Origin: Metallyticus violacea
Taxonomy: Eukaryota; Arthropoda; Insecta; Mantodea; Metallyticidae
Length of the DNA: 64,000 nt
Assembly (NCBI GenBank): GCA_030762175.1
Contig: JAUJEO010000021.1
Span: forward strand, 1,302,001-1,366,000
Reading direction: 5' to 3'
The position numbers and the translations under genes were made by a program. The notes beneath the pieces were generated by a model, which worked only from the letters and a program-made list of their open reading frames with translations, made no database searches and was not told the origin of the DNA. Shown here piece after piece: positions 50,283 to 61,651 of the stretch. Position 1 is the first letter of the stretch; every line of letters begins with the position of its first letter.

Positions 50283-52404
50283 CAAAGGAATCGCGTTTTG
50301 TTACGTTTCAAATGGAGATAACTATTTCTCCTTCATTATTCTAGTTTGATAGCCTTAGAAAACCATAAAATGAAGAAAGATTCGCGAAAATAAAACATTT
50401 ATTTCAATGGTTGGAAAGTTCATTACAATCACTTTTTTTCCGTTCTTATTTTACATAACTGATTTTCTTTCATTTTTCTACTTTGATAGCCTTAGGAAAG
50501 CAAATTCTGCGCAAAGAATATCGAAAAAAAAAAAAAAAAATGCGAAGTTTGGAAACTTCAAAAGAACCGCGCTTTGTTCCGTTTCAAATGGAGATAACTA
50601 TTTCTCCTTCATTTTTCTAGTTTGATGGCCTTAGAAAACAATAAAATGAAGAAAGATTCGCGAATAGATAAGATTTATATCGGTGGTTTGATACTTCATT
50701 ACAATCACTTTTTTTCCGGTCTTATTTGAGATCACTGGTTCTCTTTCATTTTTCTAGTTTGATAGCCTTGGAAAAGCATATTATGGGGAAAAAATCTCGA
50801 AAAGATAAAAATTTGTTTTCGAAGTTTCGAAACTTCAAAAGAATCGCGTTTTTTGCGTTTCAAATGGAGATAACTATTTCTCCTTCATTATTCTTGTTTG
50901 ATAGCCTTAGAATACCATAAAATGAAGAAAGATTTCCGAAAAGAAAAGATTTATTTCCATGGTCGGAATCTTCATTAGTATCACTTTTTTTCTGTTCTTA
51001 TTTGAGATAACTGGTTCTCCTTCATTTCCCCGTTTGATAAGCTTAGAAATGGATATTATGGGGAAAATCTAGAAAAGAAAAAATTATTTTTTCGAAGTTT
51101 GGAAACTTCAAATGAATCGCGTTTTGTTGCGTTTCAAATGGAGATAACTATTTCTCCTTCATTAATCTAGTTTGATAGCCTTAGAAAACCATAAAATGAA
51201 GAAAGAAAGATTCGCGAAAAAAAAACATTTATTTCGATGGTTGGAAACTTCATTAGAATCGCTTTTTCCGTTCTTATTTGAAATAACTGGTTCTCTTTCA
51301 TTTTTCTTCTTTGATAGCTTTACAAAAGCATATTATGCGGAAAGAATCTCGAAAAGAAAAAAAAATTTTTCGAACTTTGGAAACTTCAAAAGAATCGCGT
51401 TTTGTTGCGTTTCAAATGGAGATAACTGTTTCTCCTTCATTATTGTAGTTTGATAGCCTTAGAAAACGATAAAATGAAGAAAGATTCGCGAAAAGGAAAC
51501 ATTTATTTCGATGGGTGGAAACTTCATTAGAATCACTTTTTTGCGTTCTTATTTGACATAACTGGTTCTCTTTCATTTTTCTACTTTGATGGCCTTAGAA
51601 AAGCATATTCTGCGCAAAGAATCTCGAAAAGAAAATTTTTTTTTTCGAAGTTTGGAAACTTCAAAGGAATCGCGTTTTGTTACGTTTCAAATGGAGATAA
51701 CTATTTCTCCTTCATTATTCTAGTATGATAGCCTTAGAAAACCATAAAATAAAGAAAGATTCGCGAATCGAAAAGCTTTATTTCGATGTTGCAATATTTC
51801 ATTAGAATCACTTTTTTTCCGTTCTTAGTTGAGATAACTGGTTCTCTTTCATTTTTCCACTTTGATAGCCTTAGAAAAGCATATTAGGCGGAAAGAATCT
51901 AGAAAAGAAAAAAAAAAAATTTTCGAAGTTTGGAAACTTCAAATTAATCGCGTTTTGTTGCGTTTCAAATGGAGATAACTATTTCTCCTTCATTATTCTA
52001 TTTTGATAGCCTTAGAAACCATAAAATGAAGAAAGATTCGCGAAATGAAAACATTAATTTCGATGTTTGGAAACTTCATTAGTATCACTTTTTTTCCGTT
52101 TTTATTTGAGATAACTGGTTCTCTTCCGTTTTTCTACTTTGATAGCTTTACAAAGGCATATTATGCGGAAAGAATCTTCGCAAGAAAAAATTTATTTTCG
52201 AAGTTTGGAAACTTCAAAAGAATGGCGTTTTTATGCGTTTCAAATGGAGATAACTATTTCTCCTTCAATTTTCTAGTTTGATTGCCTTAGAAAACCATAA
52301 AATGAAGAAAGATTCGCGAATAGATAAGATTTATATCGGTGGTTGGATACTTCATTACAATCACTTTTTTTCCGGTCTTATTTGAGATAATTGGTTATCT
52401 TTCA

Positions 52405-52445
52405 TTTTTCAGGTTTGATAGCCTTAGAAAAGCAAATTCTGCGGA
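52405..52445 (+). other. One-dimer deletion junction in B-HOR copy 3
   Basis: The left side, TTTCAGGTTTGATAGCCTT, is that of the dimer at 47170 in copy 2. The right side, GCAAATTCTGCGG followed by AAACTGG, is that of the next dimer at about 47470. The two are joined through the shared TTTGATAGCCTT, so one dimer (about 275 bp) was lost without inserted bases. Confidence 0.85.
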
Positions 52446-52734
52446 AAAAAACTGGAAAAGAAAAAAAAAATTTTTCGAACTTTGGAAACTTCAAAAAAAT
52501 CGCGTTTTGTTGCGTTTCAAATGGAGATAACTATTTCTCCTTCATTAATGTAGTTTGATAGCCTTAGAAAACGATAAAATGAAGAAAGATTCGCGAAAAG
52601 GAAACATTTAATTCGATGGGTGGAAACTTCATTAGAATCACTTTTTTGCGTTCTTATTTGACATAACTGGTTCTCTTTCATTTTTCTACTTTGATGGCCT
52701 TAGAAAAGCATATTCTGCGCAAAGAATCTCGAAA

Positions 52735-52775
52735 AGAAAAAATTTTTTTCGAAGTTTGGAAACTTCAAATGAATC
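52735..52775 (+). other. Four-dimer deletion junction in B-HOR copy 3
   Basis: The left side is the B2 monomer seen at about 47760-47790 in copy 2. From CTTCAAATGAATCGCG it switches to the B2 monomer whose 3' part reads AAATGCAGATTACTG (about 48930 in copy 2). The shared bridge is the CGAAGTTTGGAAACTTCAAA inverted-repeat core. About 1.1 kb or four dimers are missing. Confidence 0.85.
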
Positions 52776-54143
52776 GCGTTTTGTTGCGTTTCAAATGCAG
52801 ATTACTGTTTCTCCTTCATTATTCTAGTTTGATAGCCTTAAAAAACCATAAAATAAGAAAGATTCGCCAAAAGAAAACATTTATTTCCATGGTAGGAAAC
52901 TCCATTAGAATCACTTTTTTGCGTTCTTATTTGACATAACTGGTTTTCTTTCATTTTTCTACTTTGATGGCCTTAGAAAAGCATATACTGCGCAAAGAAT
53001 CTCGAAAAGAAAAAAATTTTTTTTCGAAGTTTGGAAACTTGAAAGGAATCGCGTTTGGTTGCGTTTCAAATGGAGATAACAATTTCTCCTTCATTATTCT
53101 AGTATGATAGCCTTAGAAAACCATAAAATGAAGAAAGAATCGCGAACAGAAAACACTTAATTCGAAGGTTGGAAACTTCATTAAAATCGCTGTTTTTCCG
53201 TTCTTATTTGAAATAACTGGTTCTCTTTCATTTTTCTACTTTGATAGCCTTAGAAAAGCATATTCTGCGCAAAGAATATCGAAAAGAAAAACAATTTTTT
53301 TTCGAAGTTTGCAAAATTCAAAAGAATCGCCTCTTGTTGCGTTTCAAATGGAGTTAACAATTTCTCCTTCATTATTCTAGTTTGATAGCCTTAGAAAACC
53401 ATAAAATGAAGAAATATTCGCGAAATGAATACATTTATTTCGATGTTTGGAAACTTTATGTGTATCACTTTTTTCCGTTTTTATTTGAGATAACTGGTTC
53501 TCTTCCATTTTTCTACTTTGATAGCTTTAGAAAAGCATATTATGCCGAAAGAATCTCGCAAGTAAATATGTATTTTCGAAGGTTGGAAACTTCAAAAGAA
53601 TGGCGTTTTTATGCGTTTCAAATGGAGATAACTATTTCTCCTTCATTTTTCTTGTTTGATTGCTTTAGAAAACTATAAAATGAAGAAAGATTCGCGAAGA
53701 GATAAGATTTATTTCTGTGGTTGGAAACTTCATTAGAATCACTTTTTTCCGGTCTTATTTGAGATAACTGGTTCTCTTTCATTTTTCTAGTTTGATAGCC
53801 TTAGGAAAGCATATTAAGGGGAAAAAATATCGAAAAGATAAAAATTTGTTTTCGTAGTTTGGAAACTTCAAAAGAATCGCGTTTTGTTGTGTTTCAAATG
53901 GAGATAACTATTTCTCCTTCATTATTGTAGTTTGATAGCCTTACAAAACGATAAAATGAAGAAAGATTCGCGAAAAGAAAACATTTATTTCGATGGGTGG
54001 AAACTTCATTAGAATCACTTTTTTGCGTTCTTATTTCAGATAACTGGTTCTCTTTCATTTTTCTATTTTCATGGCCTTAGAAAAGAATATTCTGCGCAAA
54101 GAATCTCTAAAAGAAAAAAAATTTTTTCGAAGTTTGGAAACTT

Positions 54144-55029
54144 CAAAGGAATCGCGTTTTGTTACGTTTCAAATGGAGATAACTATTTCTCCTTCATTAT
54201 TCTAGTTTGATAGCCTTAGAAAACCATAAAATGAAGAAAGATTCGCGAAAATAAAACATTTATTTCAATGGTTGGAAAGTTCATTACAATCACTTTTTTT
54301 CCGTTCTTATTTTACATAACTGATTTTCTTTCATTTTTCTACTTTGATAGCCTTAGGAAAGCAAATTCTGCGCAAAGAATATCGAAAAAAAAAAAAAAAA
54401 AATGCGAAGTTTGGAAACTTCAAAAGAACCGCGCTTTGTTCCGTTTCAAATGGAGATAACTATTTCTCCTTCATTTTTCTAGTTTGATGGCCTTAGAAAA
54501 CAATAAAATGAAGAAAGATTCGCGAATAGATAAGATTTATATCGGTGGTTTGATACTTCATTACAATCACTTTTTTTCCGGTCTTATTTGAGATCACTGG
54601 TTCTCTTTCATTTTTCTAGTTTGATAGCCTTGGAAAAGCATATTATGGGGAAAAAATCTCGAAAAGATAAAAATTTGTTTTCGAAGTTTGGAAACTTCAA
54701 AAGAATCGCGTTTTTTGCGTTTCAAATGGAGATAACTATTTCTCCTTCATTATTCTTGTTTGATAGCCTTAGAATACCATAAAATGAAGAAAGATTTCCG
54801 AAAAGAAAAGATTTATTTCCATGGTCGGAATCTTCATTAGTATCACTTTTTTTCTGTTCTTATTTGAGATAACTGTTTCTCCTTCATTTCCCCGTTTGAT
54901 AAGCTTAGAAATGGATATTATGGGGAAAATCTAGAAAAGAAAAAATTATTTTTTCGAAGTTTGGAAACTTCAAATGAATCGCGTTTTGTTAAGTTTCAAA
55001 TGGAGATAACTATTTCTCCTTCATTATTC
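54144..55029 (+). repeat. B-HOR copy 4, partial (~3 dimers)
   Basis: Repeats the first three dimers of the B-HOR (as at 50283-51120), including the poly-A dimer with an 18-base run at 54385. One difference is that the palindrome seen at 50821 is GAAGTTTGGAAACTTC here. After about 54990 (GTTTTGTTAAGTTTC) the HOR order stops and a different block starts at 55030. Confidence 0.87.
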
Positions 55030-58000
55030 TTGTTTCATAGCCTTAGAATACCATAAAATGAAGAAAAATTCGCAAAAAGAAAAATTTATTTCGATGGTTG
55101 GAAACTTAATTAGAATAGCTGTTTTTCCGTTCTTATTTGAGATAACTGGTTCTCTTTCATTTTACTTCATTGATAGCCATAGAAAAGCATATTATGCGGA
55201 AAGAATCTCGAAAAGAAAAAATTTTTTTTTTTTTGGATTTTGGAAACATCAAAAGAATCGCGTTTTGTTGCGTTTCAAATGGAGATAACTATTTCTCCTT
55301 CATTATTCTCGTTTGATAGCCTTAGAAAACCATAAAATGAAGAATAATTTGCGATATGAAAGCATTTATTTCGATGGTTGGAAACTTCATTAGTATCACT
55401 TTTTTTCCGTTTTTATTTGAGATAACTGGTTCTCTTCCGTTTTTCTACTTTGATAGCTTTACAAATGCATATTATGCGGAAAGAATCTCGCAAGAAAAAA
55501 TTTATTTTCGAAGGTTGGAAACTTCAAAAGAATGGCGTTTTTATGCGTTTTAAATGGAGATAACTATTTCTCATTCATTTTTCTAGTTTGATTGCCTTAG
55601 AAAACAATAAAATGAAGAAAGATTCGCGAATAGATATGATTTATTTCCGTGGTTGGAAGCTTCATTAGAATCACTTTTTTTCCGGTCTTATTTGAGATAA
55701 CTGGTTCTCTTTAATTTTTCTAGTTTGATAGCCTTAGAAAAGCATATTATGGGGAAAAATTCTCGAAAAGATAAAAATTTGTTTTCGAAGTTTGGAAACT
55801 TCAAAAGAATCGCGGTTTGTTACGTTTCAAATGGAGATAACTATTTCTCCTTCATTATTCTTGTTTGATAGCCTTAGAATACCATAAAATGAAGAAAGAT
55901 GCGCGAAAAGAATAATTTATTTCCATGGTTGGAATCTTCATTATAATCACTTTTTTCCGTTCTTATTTGAGATAACTGGTTCTCCTTCATTTTACTAGTT
56001 TGATAACCTTAGAAAAGCATATTATAGGGAAAGAATCAAGAAAAGAAAAAAAAAATTTTCGAAGTTTGGAAACTTCAAATGAATCGCGTTTTGTTGCGTT
56101 TCAAATGGAGATTACTATTTCTCCTTCATTATTCTTGTTTGATAGCCTTAGAATACCATAAAATGAAGAAAGATTCGCGAAAATAAAACATTTATTTCTA
56201 TGGTTGGAAACTTCATTAGAATCGCTTTCATCCGTTCTTATTTGAGATAACTGGTTCTCTTTCGTTTTTCTTCTTTGATAGCTTTACAAAATCATATACT
56301 GCGCAAACAATCTCGCAAGAAAAAATTCATTTTCGAAGTTTGGAAACTTCAAAAGAATCGCGTTTTTTTTGCGTTTCAAATGGAGATAACTATTTCTCTT
56401 TCATTATTCTAGTTTGATAGCCTTAGAAAACCATAAAGTTAAGAAATATACGCGAAATGAAAACCTTTATTTCAATGGTTGGAAACTTCATTAGAATCAC
56501 TTTTTTTTCCGTTTTTATTTCAGATAACTGTTTCTCTTTCATTTTTCCACTTTGATAGCCTTAGAAAAGCATATTATGAGGAAAGAATCTAGAAAAGAAA
56601 AAAAATTTTTTCGAAGTTTGGAAACTTCAAAAGAATCGCGTTTTGTTGCGTTTCAAATGGAGATAACTATTTATCCTTCATTATTCTAGTTTGATAGCCT
56701 TATAAAAACATAAAATGAAGAAAGATTCGCAAAATAAAAACATTTATTTCGATGGTTGGAAACTTCATTAGAATCACTTTTTTTCCGGTCTTATTTGAGA
56801 TAATTGGTTCTCTTTAATTTTCCTAGTTTGATAGCCTTAGAAAAGCATATTATGAGGAAAATATCTCGAAAAGATAATAATTTGTTTTCGAAGTTTGGAA
56901 ACTTCAAAAGAATCGCGTTTTGTTACGTTTCAAATGGAGATAACTATTTCTCCTTCATTATTCTTGTTTGATAGCCTTAGAATACCATAAAATGAAGAGA
57001 GATTCGCGAAAAGAAAAATTTATTTCGATGTTTGGAAACTTCATTTGTATCACTTTTTTCCGTTTTTATTTGAGATAACTGGTTCTCTTCCATTTTTCTA
57101 CTTTGATATCTTTAGAAAAGCATATTATGCGGAAAAAATCTCGAAAGAAAAAATTTATTTTCGAAGGTTGGAAACTTCAAAAGAATGGCGTTTTGTTGCG
57201 TTTCAAATGGAGATTACTGTTTCTCCTTCATTATTCTTGTTTGATAGCCTTAGAATACCATAAAATGAAGAAACATTCGCGAAAAGAAAACTTTAATTCG
57301 ATGGTTGGAAACTTCATTAGAATCGCTTTTTTTCGGTTCTTATTTGAGATAACTGGTTCTCTTTCGTTTTTCTTCTTTGATAGCTTTACAAAAGGATATT
57401 ATGCGGAAAGAATCTCGAAAAGAAAAAAAATTTTTTTCGAACTTTGGAAACTTCAAAAGAATCGCCTTTTGTTGCGTTTCAAATGGAGATAACTATTTCT
57501 CCTTCATTATTCTAGTTTGATAGCCTTAAAAAACCATAAAATGAAGAAAGATTCGCCAAAAGAAAACATTTATTTCGATGGTAGGAAACTCCATTAGAAT
57601 CACTTTTTTGCGTTCTTATTTGACATAACTGGTTTTATTTCATTTTTCTACTTTGATGGCCTTAGAAAAGCATATACTGCGCAAAGAATCTCGAAAAGAA
57701 AAAAATTTTTTTTTCGAAGTTTGCAAATTTCAAAAGAATCGCGTTTTGTTGCGCTTCAAACGGAGATAACTATTTCTCCTTCATTATTCTAGTTTGATAT
57801 CATTAGAAAACCATAAAACGAAGAAAGATTCGCGAAAAGAAATCATTTATTTCGATGGTTGGAAACTTCATTAGAATCGCTATTTTTCGGTTCTTATTTG
57901 AGATAACTGGTTCTCTTTCATTTTTCTTCTTTGATAGCCTTAGAAAAGCATATTATGCGGAAAGAATCTCGCAAGAAAAATTTATTTTCTTAGTTTGGAA

Positions 58001-58340
58001 ACTTCAAAAGAATCACGTTTTTTTGCGTTTCAAATGGAGATAACTATTTCTCCTTCATTATTCTAGTTTGATAGCCTTAGAAAACGATAAAATGAAGAAA
58101 TATTCGCGAAATGAAAACCTTTATTTCAATGGTTGGAAACTTCATTAGAATCACTTTTTTTTCCGTTCTTATTTGAGATAACTGTTTCTCTTTCATTTTT
58201 CCACTTTGAAAGCCTTAGAAAAGCATATTGTGAGGAAAGAATCTAGAAAAGAAAAAAATATTTTTCGAAGTTTGGAAACTTCAAAAGAATAGCGTTTTGT
58301 TGCGTTTCAAATGGAGATAACTATTTCTCCTTCATTATTC
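55030..58340 (+). repeat. 12-dimer B block, copy 1 (3,311 bp)
   Basis: Twelve B1+B2 dimers beginning TTGTTTCATAGCC and repeated immediately at 58341. Recognisable members are TTTTTTTTTGGATTTTGG (about 55225), AATTTGCGATATGAAAGC (about 55347), GATGCGCGAAAAG (about 55908), CTTTCATCCG (about 56226), TATACGCGAAATG (about 56448) and a CGGAGATAAC dimer (about 57760). These dimers are related to, but not in the order of, the 19-dimer HOR, so this is a second B-type HOR family. Confidence 0.92.
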
Positions 58341-61300
58341 TTGTTTCATAGCCTTAGAATACCATAAAATGAAGAATGATTCGCAAAAAGAAAAATTTAT
58401 TTCGATGGTTGCAAAACTTAATTAGAATAGCTGTTTTTCCGTTCTTATTTGAGATAACTGGTTCTCTTTCATTTTACTTCATTGATAGCCATAGAAAAGC
58501 ATATTATGCGGAAAGAATCTCGAAAAGAAAAAAATTTTTTTTTTGGATTTTGGAAACATCAAAAGAATCGCGTTTTGTTGCGTTTCAAATGGAGATAACT
58601 ATTTCTCCTTCATTATTCTCGTTTGATAGCCTTAGAAAACCATAAAATGAAGAATAATTTGCGATATGAAAGCATTTATTTCGATGGTTGGAAACTTCAT
58701 TAGTATCACTTTTTTTCCGTTTTTATTTGAGATAACTGGTTCTCTTCCGTTTTTCTACTTTGATAGCTTTACAAATGCATATTATGCGGAAAGAATCTCG
58801 CAAGAAAAAATTTATTTTCGAAGGTTGGAAACTTCAAAAGAATGGCGTTTTTATGCGTTTTAAATGGAGATAACTATTTCTCATTCATTTTTCTAGTTTG
58901 ATTGCCTTAGAAAACAATAAAATGAAGAAAGATTCGCGAATAGATATGATTTATTTCCGTGGTTGGAAGCTTCATTAGAATCACTTTTTTTCCGGTCTTA
59001 TTTGAGATAACTGGTTCTCTTTAATTTTTCTAGTTTGATAGCCTTAGAAAAGCATATTATGGGGAAAAATTCTCGAAAAGATAAAAATTTGTTTTCGAAG
59101 TTTGGAAACTTCAAAAGAATCGCGGTTTGTTACGTTTCAAATGGAGATAACTATTTCTCCTTCATTATTCTTGTTTGATAGCCTTAGAATACCATAAAAT
59201 GAAGAAAGATGCGCGAAAAGAATAATTTATTTCCATGGTTGGAATCTTCATTATAATCACTTTTTTCCGTTCTTATTTGAGATAACTGGTTCTCCTTCAT
59301 TTTACTAGTTTGATAACCTTAGAAAAGCATATTATAGGGAAAGAATCAAGAAAAGAAAAAAAAAATTTTCGAAGTTTGGAAACTTCAAATGAATCGCGGT
59401 TTGTTGCGTTTCAAATGGAGATTACTATTTCTCCTTCATTATTCTTGTTTGATAGCCTTAGAATACCATAAAATGAAGAAAGATTCGCGAAAATAAAACA
59501 TTTATTTCTATGGTTGGAAACTTCATTAGAATCGCTTTCATCCGTTCTTATTTGAGATAACTGGTTCTCTTTCGTTTTTCTTCTTTGATAGCTTTACAAA
59601 ATCATATACTGCGCAAACAATCTCGCAAGAAAAAATTCATTTTCGAAGTTTGGAAACTTCAAAAGAATCGCGTTTTTTTTTGCGTTTCAAATGGAGATAA
59701 CTATTTCTCTTTCATTATTCTAGTTTGATAGCCTTAGAAAACCATAAAGTTAAGAAATATACGCGAAATGAAAACCTTTATTTCAATGGTTGGAAACTTC
59801 ATTAGAATCACTTTTTTTTCCGTTTTTATTTCAGATAACTGTTTCTCTTTCATTTTTCCACTTTGATAGCCTTAGAAAAGCATATTATGAGGAAAGAATC
59901 TAGAAAAGAAAAAAAATTTTTTCGAAGTTTGGAAACTTCAAAAGAATCGCGTTTTGTTGCGTTTCAAATGGAGATAACTATTTATCCTTCATTATTCTAG
60001 TTTGATAGCCTTATAAAAACATAAAATGAAGAAAGATTCGCAAAATAAAAACATTTATTTCGATGGTTGGAAACTTTATTAGAATCACTTTTTTTCCGGT
60101 CTTATTTGAGATAATTGGTTCTCTTTAATTTTCCTAGTTTGATAGCCTTAGAAAAGCATATTATGAGGAAAATATCTCGAAAAGATAATAATTTGTTTTC
60201 GAAGTTTGGAAACTTCAAAAGAATCGCGTTTTGTTACGTTTCAAATGGAGATAACTATTTCTCCTTCATTATTCTTGTTTGATAGCCTTAGAATACCATA
60301 AAATGAAGAGAGATTCGCGAAAAGAAAAATTTATTTCGATGTTTGGAAACTTCATTTGTATCACTTTTTTCCGTTTTTATTTGAGATAACTGGTTCTCTT
60401 CCATTTTTCTACTTTGATATCTTTAGAAAAGCATATTATGCGGAAAAAATCTCGAAAGAAAAAATTTATTTTCGAAGGTTGGAAACTTCAAAAGAATGGC
60501 GTTTTGTTGCGTTTCAAATGGAGATTACTGTTTCTCCTTCATTATTCTTGTTTGATAGCCTTAGAATACCATAAAATGAAGAAACATTCGCGAAAAGAAA
60601 ACTTTAATTCGATGGTTGGAAACTTCATTAGAATCGCTTTTTTTCGGTTCTTATTTGAGATAACTGGTTCTCTTTCGTTTTTCTTCTTTGATAGCTTTAC
60701 AAAAGGATATTATGCGGAAAGAATCTCGAAAAGAAAAAAAATTTTTTTCGAACTTTGGAAACTTCAAAAGAATCGCCTTTTGTTGCGTTTCAAATGGAGA
60801 TAACTATTTCTCCTTCATTATTCTAGTTTGATAGCCTTAAAAAACCATAAAATGAAGAAAGATTCGCCAAAAGAAAACATTTATTTCGATGGTAGGAAAC
60901 TCCATTAGAATCACTTTTTTGCGTTCTTATTTGACATAACTGGTTTTATTTCATTTTTCTACTTTGATGGCCTTAGAAAAGCATATACTGCGCAAAGAAT
61001 CTCGAAAAGAAAAAAATTTTTTTTTCGAAGTTTGCAAACTTCAAAAGAATCGCGTTTTGTTGCGCTTCAAACGGAGATAACTATTTCTCCTTCATTATTC
61101 TAGTTTGATATCATTAGAAAACCATAAAACGAAGAAAGATTCGCGAAAAGAAATCATTTATTTCGATGGTTGGAAACTTCATTAGAATCGCTATTTTTCG
61201 GTTCTTATTTGAGATAACTGGTTCTCTTTCATTTTTCTTCTTTGATAGCCTTAGAAAAGCATATTATGCGGAAAGAATCTCGCAAGAAAAATTTATTTTC

Positions 61301-61651
61301 TTAGTTTGGAAACTTCAAAAGAATCACGTTTTTTTGCGTTTCAAATGGAGATAACTATTTCTCCTTCATTATTCTAGTTTGATAGCCTTAGAAAACGATA
61401 AAATGAAGAAATATTCGCGAAATGAAAACCTTTATTTCAATGGTTGGAAACTTCATTAGAATCACTTTTTTTTCCGTTCTTATTTGAGATAACTGTTTCT
61501 CTTTCATTTTTCCACTTTGAAAGCCTTAGAAAAGCATATTGTGAGGAAAGAATCTAGAAAAGAAAAAAATATTTTTCGAAGTTTGGAAACTTCAAAAGAA
61601 TAGCGTTTTGTTGCGTTTCAAATGGAGATAATTATTTCTCCTACATTATTC
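58341..61651 (+). repeat. 12-dimer B block, copy 2 (3,311 bp)
   Basis: Second tandem copy at offset 3,311 bp, nearly identical to the first. Differences are few, for example GATGGTTGCAAAAC at about 58404 against GATGGTTGGAAAC, a shorter T-run near 58540, and GATAATTATTTCTCCTACATT at the very end. The right end switches to dimers related to the 19-dimer HOR. Confidence 0.92.

Larger units (their letters stand above)
50283..54143 (+). repeat. B-HOR copy 3, 14 dimers (two internal deletions)
   Basis: The copy follows copy 2 to about 52410 at offset 5,237-5,239, then loses one dimer, continues, loses four dimers near 52750, and resumes to the end. Total length is 3,861 bp, shorter than copy 2 by about 1,376 bp or five dimers. 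Both joints keep dimer register. A private single-base loss (CCATAAAATAAGAAAG, about 52850, against CCATAAAATGAAGAAAG) is also present. Confidence 0.9.

Noticed and set aside
57103..57492. Longest open frame (129 codons) and its copy at 60414, with other 60-100-codon frames in the B array
   Set aside because: These are frames across satellite dimers rich in Phe, Lys, Ser and Arg from the A/T runs. They shift with homopolymer length (e.g. after the poly-A at 40052, 45287, 50524 and 54385), so no coding constraint is visible.
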